DNA of 64,000 nucleotides from Epiperipatus broadwayi (Eukaryota; Onychophora; Udeonychophora; Euonychophora; Peripatidae), in assembly GCA_028023455.1 (NCBI GenBank), contig JAQFVV010000207.1, forward strand, positions 1,084,208 to 1,148,207. Direction: 5' to 3'. Below are positions 34,201 through 47,065 of this stretch, piece by piece. The notes under the pieces were generated by a model that saw only the letters and a list, made by a program, of their open reading frames with translations, had not been told where the DNA came from and ran no database searches. The position numbers and the translations under genes were made by a program. Position 1 is the stretch's first letter. Each line of letters begins with the position of its first letter.

Positions 34201-36559
34201 TTTTGCACACTCATATATATATATATTACTATATCCCAACTTACTGACAATAAAAAAATTTTAAAACCCATACATATATATATATATAAAATTTAATTGG
34301 GTATCTACCTCACTAAAACCCTACATGGTTGTTAAACAACTTTTTCTGCTTTATTAGTATTATTTTTCAATATATGTAAAAGCAAATTATTCATATTTTA
34401 ATTACTTTTTACAATAGTCTCTTTCTTATTTACCTTTTATTTATACCTCATTTTGATTTTTCAATCTTCTTTTTTTTTTTTTGAGGTTCTCAGATCACTT
34501 ACTTGTTTAATGATTAACAACAGGACCAAATGAAACCAATAGAAAAAAATAAAATTAAATACAAATCAAAATTAACTAATATAACATATAAGAATGACCA
34601 AACAAGAATAAACTTACATACCTTAAACAATCTTTTAAAAAAGGAATCAAAAAAGGGTATGACAAATTGGATGTATCAAACTTATACACATTTAATAATG
34701 CTTACAAGAAGGAAATATAGACGAAAACAAAAAAAAAATGATAAAAGTAATATTTGCATTCATATGATAATATAAAAAATAATTGAGAATTGATTAAATG
34801 CAAAGAAGTTTTTGATAAAGAATTGTAACTAAAAAAAAAAAAATCAGAGAAACATTTTATTGACAAAAAGTAAAAAAAATATGACAATAATAATAGTATT
34901 GCATAAAATAATATACTATAAATATTACCAACACATGGCTGAATATATGTGAAAAAAGCGAACAATCCCCAAGATATGTTTTTGCAGAACCAGCCATCAT
35001 TAGTTGGTCCATCCCTCATCGTTATAATTTAGTATCTATCTATTGCAAACTAAATGTTGAATGTATTTATTTTATTAATATTGTTTAGGATAAATGATAA
35101 AGGTTAATTTCTAAACATTTTATTAGATTATAAATTTTTGCTTAATTTTGAACCCCTATATAAACGTTAAACTCAATTGAAGATTAATATATTAATTACT
35201 AAATTTTACCATGAATCCTATTCACAAAACATTTTTCACTTTTTATCTAATCATATATTTATTACATAACAAAATCTAAAATTCAATAAATTCTTAAAAC
35301 ATATGAATAAAGAGATAACAGATAACAACCATTCAATTGGAAATCATCACCAAACTACCTTTTGAACCAGCTTTGTCTATTGATCCAGATATTCACATCA
35401 TTGTCACAGTTAGCCACAAATTATTACAATTCAATGTGTAAGGCTGGTTTTACTTGAATGTATGTTTTGACATCATTGTCTAAGGTAAATATGGTAAACA
35501 TTTTTATTAATTAGTTTATTAGACTGTAAAGTATTTAATTTTTATCACAAATATAAACTTTAAATTCAATTAAAGTTTGACATATCAAATGTTAAGTCAG
35601 AAAACAAATATTATTCATTTGACTCAATACTTTTCTACACATTGTGGTATATTAAACTCACAATAAAATTTTAAAAACTTTATACACACTTCAGATGGAA
35701 ATAAAACCAACTAACTCCTTCTTTTTAAAACTTGTTTTTTATATGACTATTACATGAAAAAAAATGCAATGTTTTGACTATTTTATATAGTCTTTTTCAA
35801 GGCACATTTAAGATGCTATAAGAATAAAGAAAGAAGAAGAAACAAATGAATTCTAAAGTCAACTTCTGGCAAAAATACTTTTCTTCAATTGGAAAAAGTT
35901 CTTACTATCAAATGTCTACATCCTAATAGCTTAATACTTATTCCTAGCAATAAGCATAATATGATTTTGATTAAGAAATGACTAAATAATTTGAGTAACA
36001 GTTTTTATGAAGTACTGAAAGTGTTGAAGGCATTTTTGTCTTTCCCTTACTCTCTTCCATTATCAGTAGCACTAATTTTCCAATTTCATGTTCATTTGGT
36101 AGTAAAAATTACAATCTGAATATATTTTGATTTATTAATTATAATAAAACATTTCAGAATTGCAGAAAAATATTGCTGGCAGTAAGACTGATTGATAGAT
36201 TATTTAGTCTAAAGCTTTAGGATAATGCTCAAGCTCTTATGGTTTGTATTTTTACAGAAAGAAAAATAGCATATATTACATAGTTTTTTTTAAAGATTTA
36301 AGATTATTTCTGAAAAATATTTGTATAATATTTATTGAATAATAATTACACTATGATTTGATTCAAAAAAAATTTTTTTTTCAAAAGAGAAGTCAATAAA
36401 AGCTTTTCAATTGGTTTTGCCTCCATAAATATTGAGTAGAAGATTTTGTAATATTTTAATAATTATTAGTTATAAGTATGCAACTTTTTTTTTTTCACAT
36501 TAAATAGTGAAGCTATGATTTTACTCTAATTTATAATAGCTTTGCTAAGCGCTTTCGAG
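31300..36559. other. AT-rich non-coding stretch
   Basis: No gene is recognised. I note a GC-richer island at 33190-33380 whose start (TTTATTCAAACAG|GC) looks like a splice acceptor but whose downstream frame closes at 33247; ATT/TTA runs near 33931-33956; and TA runs near 34212 and 34276. ACAGTAATACCTAGGTAT at ~31995 resembles pogo/Tigger-type TIR starts, but no partner was found. Confidence 0.5.
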
Positions 36560-37585
36560 ATTTCATGTTTGAATCTCATACTCATAGCTTTGTAACTAAC
36601 GATTGTTATGATTTTGCAAATGCGTTTGAATTTTTAATTAGTCCATTGCTTAGAGAGAGCAAAACATGCCTCTCCTCTATTAATGGCATTAATGTCATTT
36701 GCTATATAGAAAGCTTCTTTAACATTTCTTTTGGCATCATTTTTTTCTGTACAAGTTATTTGGGCAGAACTAGGTTCAAATACATGGCCCATAGCTGCTT
36801 AGTGGTCCCAGAATACTGAAGATCCTTCATTTTTATTTTTAATCCTATTGTAGACATACCTATGTTGATAAATTCTTGTGTTCAGGTTAGCCCGAGTTTC
36901 ACCATAATATGATGCATGGCAGCCTAATTGAGGGCATGCCATTTTATAGACCACACGAGGGGCTTGATCTCTATATGTTTTATCTTTAGCATTATTTATC
37001 AGCTGGTTAGTGTTGGGAGGTGTTCTGAAACTAAATTTAAAATTGTTAGCCAATGTTTTTGCAATATTTGGTGTTACGTTAGGTACAAAAGGAATTGTTA
37101 GGTATTTCATATTGTCTTTAGGCAACTTATTTCTTAGTTTTATATAAAATATTTTTATTTTCTGATTGATTGTATTAGGTTTGAAGCCTATGTTAGTCAT
37201 TTCCTTTGTATATTTGTCTATATTGTTTTTCCTATCCACTATATATTTACATAATTGGTGATTTCTAAAAAGGAACGCATTCATACCTGCCCATTTATAT
37301 GTGTTGGGGGTGTTAGATTTTGGATTTGTGTAACCTCATATGTGCAGTGGTTTAATCATCATTTTATAATCCAAGTGTGTATTTTCTCTTTTTATTAACA
37401 AGTCTAGGTATTTTATTTCTTGTTCCTTGTTTTCCTCTCTTCTACTAAGAGTTAATTCTGAGATGGCTTGAAATTCATTTTGTATGTTAATAGTGGTGGA
37501 AGGTTTTGCTGCAATAAAAATGTCATCAACATATCAAGAGTATATGAAAGTGCAATTTTAAATTTTACAGTAAAATTTCATGGCT
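36560..37585 (-). pseudogene. Penelope-like element remnant: RT end plus GIY-YIG endonuclease
   Basis: Reading the minus strand, the RT catalytic box YVDD lies at complement 37522-37533 (YVDDIFIAAKPSTTINIQNE), preceded by TGA where Arg is usual. The 161-codon open part (36799-37284) carries RT C-terminal and linker sequence, then VVYKMACPQLGCHASYYGET and RANLNTRIYQHRY. This is the cysteine-bearing YIG-type start of the GIY-YIG endonuclease, with YYGET in place of YIGET. After a TAA at ~36799 the same frame continues about 55 residues (KEAFYIANDI, then KQWTN) as the endonuclease end. A further TGA lies near 37330. RT followed by GIY-YIG is unique to endonuclease-bearing Penelope-like elements. 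The copy is 5'-truncated and dead. Confidence 0.85.
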
Positions 37586-37779
37586 GGTTAGACAATAATT
37601 TGAACATGTTCAATTAACATATATTTTATTCATTTATTTATTTTTATTGTTAATTCTCTAATTGTCCAATAATTTTTTATAGCTCAAATACAGATCCAGA
37701 ATACTAAAACCATCAGCACACCATATGTAAACAAACTATAGCATAAAATGAGACCACCATTTCTTTGGTTTATAAGAAT

Positions 37780-38220
37780 ACCATTTATTGATGTGCTAAC
37801 ATGTAGAACATTAGTTTTTATATACTAGCATAATATCAGGATATCTATAAGCTATTCTAAAATCCATATAACTAATAAGAGGAACAGAGTGAGCCTAAAC
37901 AACCTCTAAATACCAAATTAATTTTCAGCTAATAGATGTAAATATAACTTTTTGTCAGATCAAATATAGATGAAATTAATGTAGAAGCATTGAAAATCCT
38001 GTGAGGTATATGTAAACTAATCATCAAGAAACATTAGAGAATGAGTCTACATACATTTTAACATTAATTTTATTGTTTTTAAACTATCAAAAAGTTCTAT
38101 ATACATTTATTAACTGAAGATTAATTTGATATTTTGGAGTTGTTATATATAAGGGCTCAGTCTTCCCTTCTGATTGATTATAGTGGTTTCAGAATAGCTA
38201 ATCATTATCATGAAATCATA
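37780..38220. repeat. diverged repeat shared with 42120-42350
   Basis: CTATCAAAAAGTTCTATATAC, TTATTAACTGAAG, AAGGGCTCAGTCTTCCC and TTTCAGAATAGCT here match CTATCAAAAAAGTTATATTT, CTATTAACTGAGG, CAAGGCTCAACCTTTCC and TTTCAGAGTAGCT at 42225-42320, same orientation. It may be interior sequence of the LTR-type repeats between the two copies. Confidence 0.5.
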
Positions 38221-38968
38221 TATATATATATGAAAAATATATAAATTTCAGTTAATCACGTAACCTGCTATCACTTGTTATTTATGTTATATTAATTCTA
38301 ATATTTTCACAGATAAATAAAAGAATGATTTTAGATTTCATCATACACATGATTTGAGAAAGAAGAAGCTTTGAGAAAAGTACTTGAAATTATACAGCAA
38401 CATCGGCTAATTAGCTATTATCTTTTTATTACATGGCAGCACCTGGAAATCTCATGGCATCCAACAAGTAGTAGTGTGTGTGCATGTTTATATATAAACT
38501 GGAAATGAAAAGTAGAAATGAACATAAATAATTTTTGTTGATATTTTCTATATTATACTGCAATAACAATTAAGAAATAAATAATTTTGAATTTGAAATT
38601 TTTTTATTATAAATTAAACATTTAAAAAAGGTCTAATTAATATTTTATTAATTCTGATATTGAAATTAAAACAAGCATGTTTTTATGTTACAATAGATTT
38701 ACTGATATTTATAAAATCCCATTATCTATTTTGATTAGTAAAATTTTTTTTATTAATGCTTATATAACATATTTTGATAAAATTTTATGAAGTTGTTATT
38801 CAAAGGATTAAGTTTAAATGAAAAGAGTCATTAACATTTTTACAATCAAGATATGAGAAAACTTATTTTCAATTATTTTATTTTTTCTTCCCACCCTTGA
38901 CTATAAAAGGTTAGAAAACATTAGAGGGGGATTTTCCTAGCATATTACAGATTAGAACAGAACTACCA

Positions 38969-40033
38969 TGAAATCATAACTAAAGGCAATACAGTAGATC
39001 CAGATGCTGCCACTAGTTCACTACAGTGGGGTTTGGATTTGCATACAAGGAAAGGGTCAGCTTCCAGTGTTTTACAGCCCACATGTATACTAAAATGACT
39101 GGCTTTCCTAATGTCTATTCAATTATAAATTAAATGTAGCCAATTGGATGCCTTATTACTGGATTATACTTTTCCAGTGATAACAGTAAGCCAGTCTACT
39201 GTTTAGAATGGTGCAGCTTATCCAGAGAGTCCATAAACTTGCTGAAAATACATTTATACATATACTGTTTTATTTGAATGCAGTGATCACATATAGGAGT
39301 ATTGTATTATATATAAAGTACAGCTGGTGAGTAGTGTTATATACATATTGAAAATGTTAGTATTTCAAATAATTTCTTAAATTTGTAAATCACTATGTGA
39401 TAGCTTATTTTTTGTATATGAATCAAAATTAGAAGACTTAATTTATATTCATATAACCATATTCTGCAGACCTTAACTTCATTTTATTGCTATTAATAAA
39501 TTGATATTTTATTCTTAGAATTATTCCAGTGAATTTACTAATCCTGAATACATTTAAATTATTATAAATTATTACAAATGTATTATATATCTTGTTCACA
39601 ATAATAGTTATAGATATTTTGTTCTCTGAGCTAGATTCTGCATAAGAGTCTATTATTTAAAAGGGTTTATGTTTAGTTTTTATTGATAGTTGTTAGTGAT
39701 CCTGGATTGACAATGGTAATATCCTATAAGGTCCATGAACTACATTTTATTTAGTTTAATATTTATTAGAAATTAATTTCAAAGCTCTGGCCAGTACATT
39801 AAAAATACTAAGTGGTGATGGTCAGCATGTTGTTTTTATTGTTTATTCTTATAAATTAGCACCTAACTTTGTCATCCAAATTAATGGGTAAATAAGCTGT
39901 CTTCATCTGGCAAGGGCTAAATAAATAAACTGGTCTATAGTAGACCCATTACAAATTCAATCACAAGATTGGCTGCTGATTTATTTTTATTATTGATCAT
40001 TCATGATGCTGAATGAGTGTTTTGTTGGTTACA
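38969..40033 (+). repeat. LTR-like repeat a (1065 bp), head-to-tail with repeat b
   Basis: Begins TGAAATCATAACTAAAGG and ends GTTGGTTACA. It aligns along its length with 40034-41106 (about 80% by eye): GATCCAGATGCTGCCACTAG, CCCACATGTATACTAAAATG, AGAGAGTCCAT and GATCATTCATGATG all have partners. TATATAAAG (39308-39316) could be a TATA box and AATAAATAAA near 39921 a polyadenylation signal, in LTR order. Confidence 0.6.
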
Positions 40034-41106
40034 TGATGTTATAACTGAAGAAAAAATAGTGGATCCAGCTGCTGCTATTAGTTCAATACAGTAGAGTTTG
40101 GATTCACATGGGAAAAATGGGTCAACTTCTAGTGTTTGATAGCCCACATGTGTACTAAAATGGCTGCCTTGCCTGCAGTTTTATCTAATTCTAGACTAAA
40201 CAGAACTGATGTAATATCATCAGTTATCAGTTTATACTTTTCCAAATAATGACAATAAGCCAGTCTATGTTTAAAAAGGAGCAGCTTACCAAGAGAGTCC
40301 ATCAGATTTCAGAATACTGTTTTATCTGTATGGAGAGGGGAACAACTAGGAGTACTGTGTTATATATATAAAGTACAGTTGGTGAATCATGTTATATATA
40401 CTGTGAACAATGTCTCAAATAATTTCTTGAATTTGTAAATTACAATGTGATAGATTATTTTTTGTATATTAATCAAAATCAGAAAGTTTAATTTAGATGT
40501 GTACAGGGATATTATGAAGACCTTAATTTCATATTTTTATTGTTAATAAATCGGGATCTCATTGTTAAAATTACTTCAGTAAATTTACCCAATCCTGAAT
40601 AAATTAAAAATATTATAAATTATTGTAAATGTTGCATGATATCTCTTGGTCACAATCAAAGTCATAGAACCTTAGTTTTTTGAGCTACATTTGTACATAA
40701 TGATCTGGTATATAAAATGGTTTATATTTAGTGTTATGGATGTCTGGTTTCTAATGATCCTCAATTAATGCAAAGGGGATATTTTTAAAGTTTATACAAT
40801 ACATTTTGTTGAGTTTAGTATTTATTAGAAATGAAGTTTAAAACTTTGGCCAATATCTTAAAAGTTCTATATGGCCAGAACATTGATGATGGTCATCAAA
40901 TTTTATTATCCCAGCATTATTGTTTTTATTGTTATGTATTCTTATGCATTAGCATTTAAGTTTGTGCATCCAAATTAACATTTAAATTTTCTGCTTCCAG
41001 CTGGCAATGCTAAATAAATAGTCTGATCTATAATAGACCCATTTCAAATGTTGATTTATTTTTATTGTTGATCATTCATGATGATGAATGAGTGTTCTTA
41101 TTGGTA
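40034..41106 (+). repeat. LTR-like repeat b (~1073 bp)
   Basis: Begins TGATGTTATAACTGAAG directly at the CA end of repeat a and ends near TATTGGTAA. TATATATAAAG near 40365 parallels the TATA of repeat a. About 400 bp after its end starts a diverged copy of the leader of the 10.5-kb element, at the same distance as in that element (LTR end to 14165), which supports an LTR identity. Confidence 0.55.
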
Positions 41107-41499
41107 ATGTGAGTGCACATATAGTTAACATACTTAGTTAGCTTTGCTGATCTCTCAAAATCATTTCTCATGCTCATTACTTTTATGTTTAGTTTTAAAT
41201 TTTGTAGTAATTTAAAGTTGATGATGACTATTTTCCATCAACCAGGTTAATTCCCTGTCAGTCCATATCATTACACATGACTACCCAAATGTGGGTGATG
41301 ATGATCACATACTGGTGGCCATCACTACATAATTGCCACTTAACTTGATCTCAAATAATCATATAAGAAAAAAATGCATGCATTTTATGTAGAATTTTAA
41401 AGTACTACTGTGAGATATATTACAAAAATATTGATGATTATAAATTGTAAAAGAGTAGTACCAGTGATTATTCAAAACATTCACACCAAAAGAGTTGAA

Positions 41500-42110
41500 C
41501 AAAAAATCTTTGATTTTGAAGATTAGATGGGTTTTTTGACTATCGAAGTTTGTTTAGTTGTGCTTTCAGTTTTGCTGCTGGATGGAGGATTTTATCATTG
41601 ACTTGAGAACACAATATTTTTTTGCAACTCTGAAAAGTGTTCTATCTCATGAATTTCTCCAACATACTTTCTGATTTCCTATTGTTTATCATGGTACAGT
41701 TAATGTGCTTTTATCATAATACCAGCCTTTAAGTCTTTAAAAAAAGAGCAAGGTATCATTCTATATTTTTCAGCACCTAAGACTCAAAGGATCAAGATAT
41801 ACATTTGTATTTTTAAGCCCCTAAAATTCAAAGGAGCAGGGCTTTTCAAAGAGTATTGCATTTTTATTTCATATTAAAGGTTGTGGTAGCTTGTAGTGTC
41901 TAAGTTGAGATAGTGTTCTTGCAGTTCATAGACCATTGTATATTTATACTCCAGTGGCTGAATTCTTTTTTTATCTCAGAAATTTAATTTCTTACACATT
42001 CTGTTACTTATCAGATGCCTGTCAAATCTCTAAAAATACTGATGAGTACATATATAAATTATGCTATGTGTATTAGGTTGTCACTAAATGGTATGCTTAT
42101 ATATAATCAA
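41500..42110 (+). repeat. diverged copy of the 10.5-kb element's internal leader
   Basis: Order of landmarks equals 14165-14890: GATGGAGGATTTTATCATTG against AGTGGAGAATTTTGTCATTG, ACAGTTAATG against GCAGTTAACAG, ATACCAGCCTTTAAGTCT against ATACCAGCCTATAAGTCTCC, GGTTGTGGTAGCTTGTAGTG against GGTTGTGGTAGTTAATAGTG, and GTGGCTGAATTCTTTTTTTATCTCA against the GTGACTGAATTC block. Only one unit of the 103-bp tandem repeat is clear. No gag frame follows. Confidence 0.7.
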
Positions 42111-43524
42111 AGCTAATGTTTAGGAGGGTCCATTCTATTTCTAACATTTATTGAGAGTTAGTTTCCATCTAGCTTGCTGGAGATTTCCAATACTTAATGA
42201 ATTAATTTCATCTGTATTCAACCTATCAAAAAAGTTATATTTACATCTATTAACTGAGGCATTAATTATTAAAAACAAGGCTCAACCTTTCCTTTTAATT
42301 AGTTATTTCAGAGTAGCTTGTATCTGTTCTAAAATGACATTAGTATATAAAAATCATGGTCTGCATGTTAGTACATTAGTAAAGAGTTTGCTTACATATC
42401 ATCAAATCTAAAGTATAGTTGGGTTAATTTTATATTTATATTTTTTGATGGTTAATTTATATATATCTTGTAAGGAGGCGTTACTACATTTACATTAATT
42501 TAATTGTATTTCAGTTTATTACATTTTGCCATATTTGCAATCTTGACATATCTTTGAGTATATTTTTTATTTGTAAACTATATTTCTAATAAAACTAGTA
42601 TAATTTATTGATAAATAGTATAGAATAATGGTTTAATATTAAATTTTTTTTTGATTCAAATAGCTGCTAGAATATTACACCAAAAATGTTAATATGTGAA
42701 AGGATTTGACTAATATACAACAATTGTATTTAAAAACGTAAAACGAGAAGATTAAACTAATTCAGAATGGTAACCCAATTATTTCAATAGAACTTAAGAT
42801 AAACGAATTCTCATTTATTACAGATCAACATTGCATTTTTTTAAACAGAAAACAATTTTATTTTAATTCCCCATTTGGCTAAATTCACTGTGTAAAATAT
42901 GAAATATATATATATATTTCCATTAGACCATAACAAAAATATAAGGAATATATATATATATATATATCTAAATTGTATGCTATATTTAATTTTTTTAAAC
43001 TGAAAGTTTAGTAATTGTTATTTATATTTTGTTACATTCTGATGCTTTTTAAATGATTATATATCCATTATGTATATTGTTAAAAGGAGGTTGCCTTAAC
43101 AATATTGATATTGAGATTCTCTAAGTATTGACTGGATATATCCAATTTAGTAAAGCCATAATTATGAGGGTCAATGATGTCACATGATAATTTAACACTG
43201 CATTGGGCAATACCTGAGTCAATTATTCTCATGAAGTCACATAACTGCATAATATACTCAAGGCATTAATCAAAACCTTCATTAATTACTTGAAATTGAA
43301 AATACAGCTAAACAAACTTGAATAATCAAAATATATTCCAACCTCAGTATACAACAAAGATTTGGTGTTTACATCTTATGAATCATTATATCACATATCC
43401 TTTGATCATATGTTTTACAATTTCAATTATCATTTTACTATCCTTTTAATTATGAATTATTTACTTGCTTTTTCAATATCTCAGTGTTATATGGCTCTTT
43501 TATATTATTTCTATACTATAATGA

Positions 43525-44665
43525 GAAAGCAATTCATATAGTTCAGCATGAATATTGTCATAATTTGTTTCTTGAATCTCCACTGGTTTGATCACTACTT
43601 TGAATATAGGCCAGGAAAGATGCAGATGGCCAGCCACATGACTTCTTTTTCAGGTTCTGATGATGGTTTGTTTATGTAGCAGCTTTCACTTCTTCATGAG
43701 ACTGGGGGGTATGAAGCCCAAAATGTTTAAAGCTTTACTTCAGTTTATTCATGTCTAGCCAGAGAAGGTATTTTCTTTGATTCAAACAAGTCGTCAAAAT
43801 TTCCGATGCAAAAATCTATAATATGAACATATAACAGTATAACAATTTGGCACATTTTTATGTCATTTTTTTTCTTTTTCCAGGAAGTTCTAATCTCAAG
43901 AATCTTAGCTATATTTTTGTATTCTAGCATGTTGTATCTGAGGTCCTGCTTCTCTTCAAAAAAGAACAAAAAACATCTTTTAGTACCTTTTTTCTTTTGT
44001 CTGAGCAAAAAATTTCAGTCAACACCTTTTGGAAAAAATTTAGAACAATGCCTTCCTTAAAAGAATTCACAGATAACAATCTGTTTAGTTTCTCTTTTAT
44101 TTTTATAAACATATTTCTTCAATGAGGATTGCCAATTCCTCTACAAGCTTTATGATAAATGCTTAGCCAGAGCCAGCACTTAAAATATGTTTGGCTCTGG
44201 CTAAGCATTTATCATAAAGCTTGTAGAGGAATTGGCAATCCTCATTGTTTATAACTTACAAGCTTAAGAGATAGGGTCATGTGATCTATGACTCTTATTT
44301 TTGAATATTCCTTCATTTTCTTAATTTTATCAAAATTAAAATATGGCATTTAGTCATTAAAATAATGCATATAATATATGCTTTCTAAATTATTCCTGCC
44401 ATTCACTTGCCTATTCAATAATACATATGCATACATGTTTCATCAATATAAATGAGCACAAACCTCTATTATCCCCATTTTAACTTTTTATTTAATTATT
44501 TTAAGAAGAACACAAAAAATTGAATATATATAACATATAATCAGTACCAATATTTATACATATGTGTGTAAATATAACATACCTTTTTTGGAACAGGGTT
44601 TAATCCCAGTCCTGCTACAATACCCCTCATTTACAAGCCTTCAAACCCATGACTTAACCTTAAGC
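43525..44665 (-). repeat. ~1-kb direct repeat, probable LTR (low-coordinate copy), interrupted by a hairpin insertion
   Basis: Aligns with 47066-48054 in the same orientation: ATAATTTGTTTCTTGAATCTC, TTTTCTTTGATTCAAACAAG, CTATAATATGAACATATAAC, CACAGATAACAATCTGTTTA and CAGTACCAATATTTATACAT all have partners. About 195 bp (44121-44315) is absent from the partner. Strand is given from the gag-like frame between the repeats. Exact LTR ends are not visible. Confidence 0.6.
44121..44315. mobile_element. hairpin insertion: perfect 55-nt inverted arms, 16-nt loop
   Basis: Arms 44121-44175 and 44192-44246 are exact reverse complements; the loop is GCACTTAAAATATGTT. After the right arm, about 65 bp more (TTATAACTTACAAGCTTAAG, then GGGTCATGTGATCTATGACT) is the inverse of the 5' part of the 31161-31290 copy. 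The partner repeat at 47.7 kb lacks all of this, so it is an insertion. TTTCTTC and ATTCCTTC at the edges may be an imperfect target duplication. Confidence 0.85.
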
Positions 44666-45699
44666 AATAAAATGAATAATAGTGACAAAAATATCTTAAT
44701 AACATCAATTTTATTTAACTTTCCATCTAGCAGCTTTAAAAACAAAGGAATAAATATACCTATCAACCTAACAATACACTATGGGTCTGACCACCAATCA
44801 CACCCACATGATGTGCTACCCACAATATACAGCCAACTGTACTCTGATTTATTTTGGTTACATGACCCTTCTTCTCCCCCCAAAAAAAATAACATAAGTG
44901 GAAAGTGTTTCCTAATCACACTCTGCTGCTTCCAAGTCTTAAGGGTGTGGTCAATTTAGATCAATACCCAACTATTATTCTGAGATTCCAGGTTAGGTAA
45001 AAATTGCCCAAGACCCTACTCATTCTTGGAGTCTTATGGATAGAATGATATGTGAATACCATGCTCTCTTTGTAATTTTACAGGTTTTGAGTTAAAAGCA
45101 GCTTTCATTGTCTACATCATATATTAGATAAGTTGTCAGGCTGTATTGACCATGTTGGTAATAAGCAGCAGCTATGCACAGTATATAACACACTATATAC
45201 CCAAACAGCAGTCAAACCCACCATCCACTATCAAAACTAAGAGATTGTCTACCTCCCAAAGCTCCACAGCCACAACTTACCTGACTCTCTAAGCTTATAA
45301 CTACAAAAAAGACTTCATTTTTTATCTACTAGGCTTTATATAATTGCCTCTATAATAAATATGATAAATATTAAACCCATATCCCCCCAAAAAAATTCAG
45401 AATATATGCTCATTAACATGTTTTTCTTTTTGTTACCTCATGTTGGTTGATTTATTGTCCATATTTTGGTAACTTGACCTTTTCCCCTGATCATGGGTCA
45501 ACCTAAACAACTGTTGTCATTCTTCACTTTCACAATGCCATTTCTGTATTGATTCATAGTCTTGTTTTCTATGATTCTTTCATTTCCACTTTAGGCCCCA
45601 ATCCTTTTCATTGAATCTTCCCACAGCTAATTTGCTTATGATAACTATTTTTCTTTTTCAGACATTGGATTGATGCCAAAATACCACTGTAAACTTTTT

Positions 45700-46362
45700 A
45701 GATGTTCAACTAAAGCTTCTATCATCTGACTGACAAACACTCATTTCTTTAAGAACTTGTTTATGTTAATGTTGGCTGGTGATTATTTTGTTGTGGATTT
45801 TCACCCTTCTGCTATTATTAAGCATTTTTTAAAAATATTCTTCTCTTCACTCTCATCCTTGCTTCTGTCTATACTTTCTTCTTTCACTGCACCACTGTCT
45901 ATCTCTTCCCCTTGATTACACTCTCCTTCCATCTCTAATCTCTGCTCTATCTTTTGAAACCTTTTTTCAAATTTATCTTTTATTTCCTGAAGCCTTGATT
46001 TTATTTTTTATCTAATTCTACTAACTTTCTCATAATAGCTTTCATTATGCTAGTTACCCTTCCTTTTGTGTCTTTTATTGGTTCATTTCCTTTTATCTAT
46101 GTCTAATAATAAATATGCTAGACTAAATTCCCAAGCCCTGCAGTACTGTGCTATATATCATAATTTTTCTATATTCTGACTATTCTCCCTACCATCTGTA
46201 TATCTTATACCTTGATTCTAATTCAACAACAACAATTTCACTTTTCTTTAATGTAAATATTCTACCACTCTTTATTACAATTATTTTTTGACTCTTATTT
46301 CCTGACCCTTTTTGAGTACCCACAGTTGTGAGGCCATTGTAATGCATTGTGGCTTTCTCCAT
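45700..46362 (-). pseudogene. gag-like coiled-coil remnant
   Basis: On the minus strand an ATG at complement 46362 opens 57 codons (MEKATMHYNGLTTVGTQKGS, ending RYKIYRW, stop 46189). Further on, broken by stops, come RVTSIMKAIMRKLVELDKK, IKSRLQEIKDKFEKRFQKIE and an acidic stretch (QGEEIDSGAVKEESIDRSKD). The heptad-like charged helix and acidic region recall the front of the coiled-coil protein at 15.1 kb. It lies between two ~1-kb direct repeats with no pol in the 2.4-kb interior. A decayed gag of a second pol-less LTR element is my reading. Confidence 0.45.
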
Positions 46363-47065
46363 TACTATTTAAGTATTTTAAACTAACACTAGATTACAAA
46401 GCATTTCTTTAATATATTAAGGAATATAACAATTTTATTATTATTATTATTATTATTATTAAGAACTCTGATCTAAATATTTATTATTTTCTGCCCAGCT
46501 AATTTAAGGACATCAGTCTATTCTGATTCCAAGTACCAAACCTATGTGTTGATAGGAATTATACTGGAAGGAATGAAAAAAGCAATCAGGGATAATTTAG
46601 AATTGCCTGGTCACTGGCTAGCTCACTCAGGATGGGAAGTACTGAGACTGGAAAATATATATTTGGGTAAGACAGTAGGATCAGATTAATTAACTAATGA
46701 AATGACTAGCATGTGCATATATCTTTAACTAAATAGTTAATACATAAAAAAATCTAAATGTTCTCAAATATTCAATAAAACATACATGAAATAATGGAAT
46801 AAGAATATTTGAAAGTGCTCAGGTATTTAATAAAACATTTACATATATACATATATTTGTACAGACAAGCAAATAAAATAATAAAATGTTTAATCATTTT
46901 AAGTACCTCATAATTGTTCTGAAGGTGAGAAAGCTGATTGAAATATAGTTAAATGAAAGTCTCTAAATATCACTGAAAAATGGGCATTTAACATATTTCG
47001 GAAAATAAAATGTATGTGTTACCTTGAATTCCCCAAGGAAGGTAACTTATGCAGATTCTTGATGA

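Noticed and set aside
34530-35019. Overlapping 81-codon (+) Lys/Asn-rich and 105-codon (-) Phe-rich frames
   Set aside because: Opposite-strand shadows of A-rich DNA with no recognisable domain.
44564-44959. 131-codon + strand frame
   Set aside because: It begins inside the ~1-kb direct repeat and runs into interior sequence of a minus-strand element; no domain and no conservation of the frame in the partner repeat.
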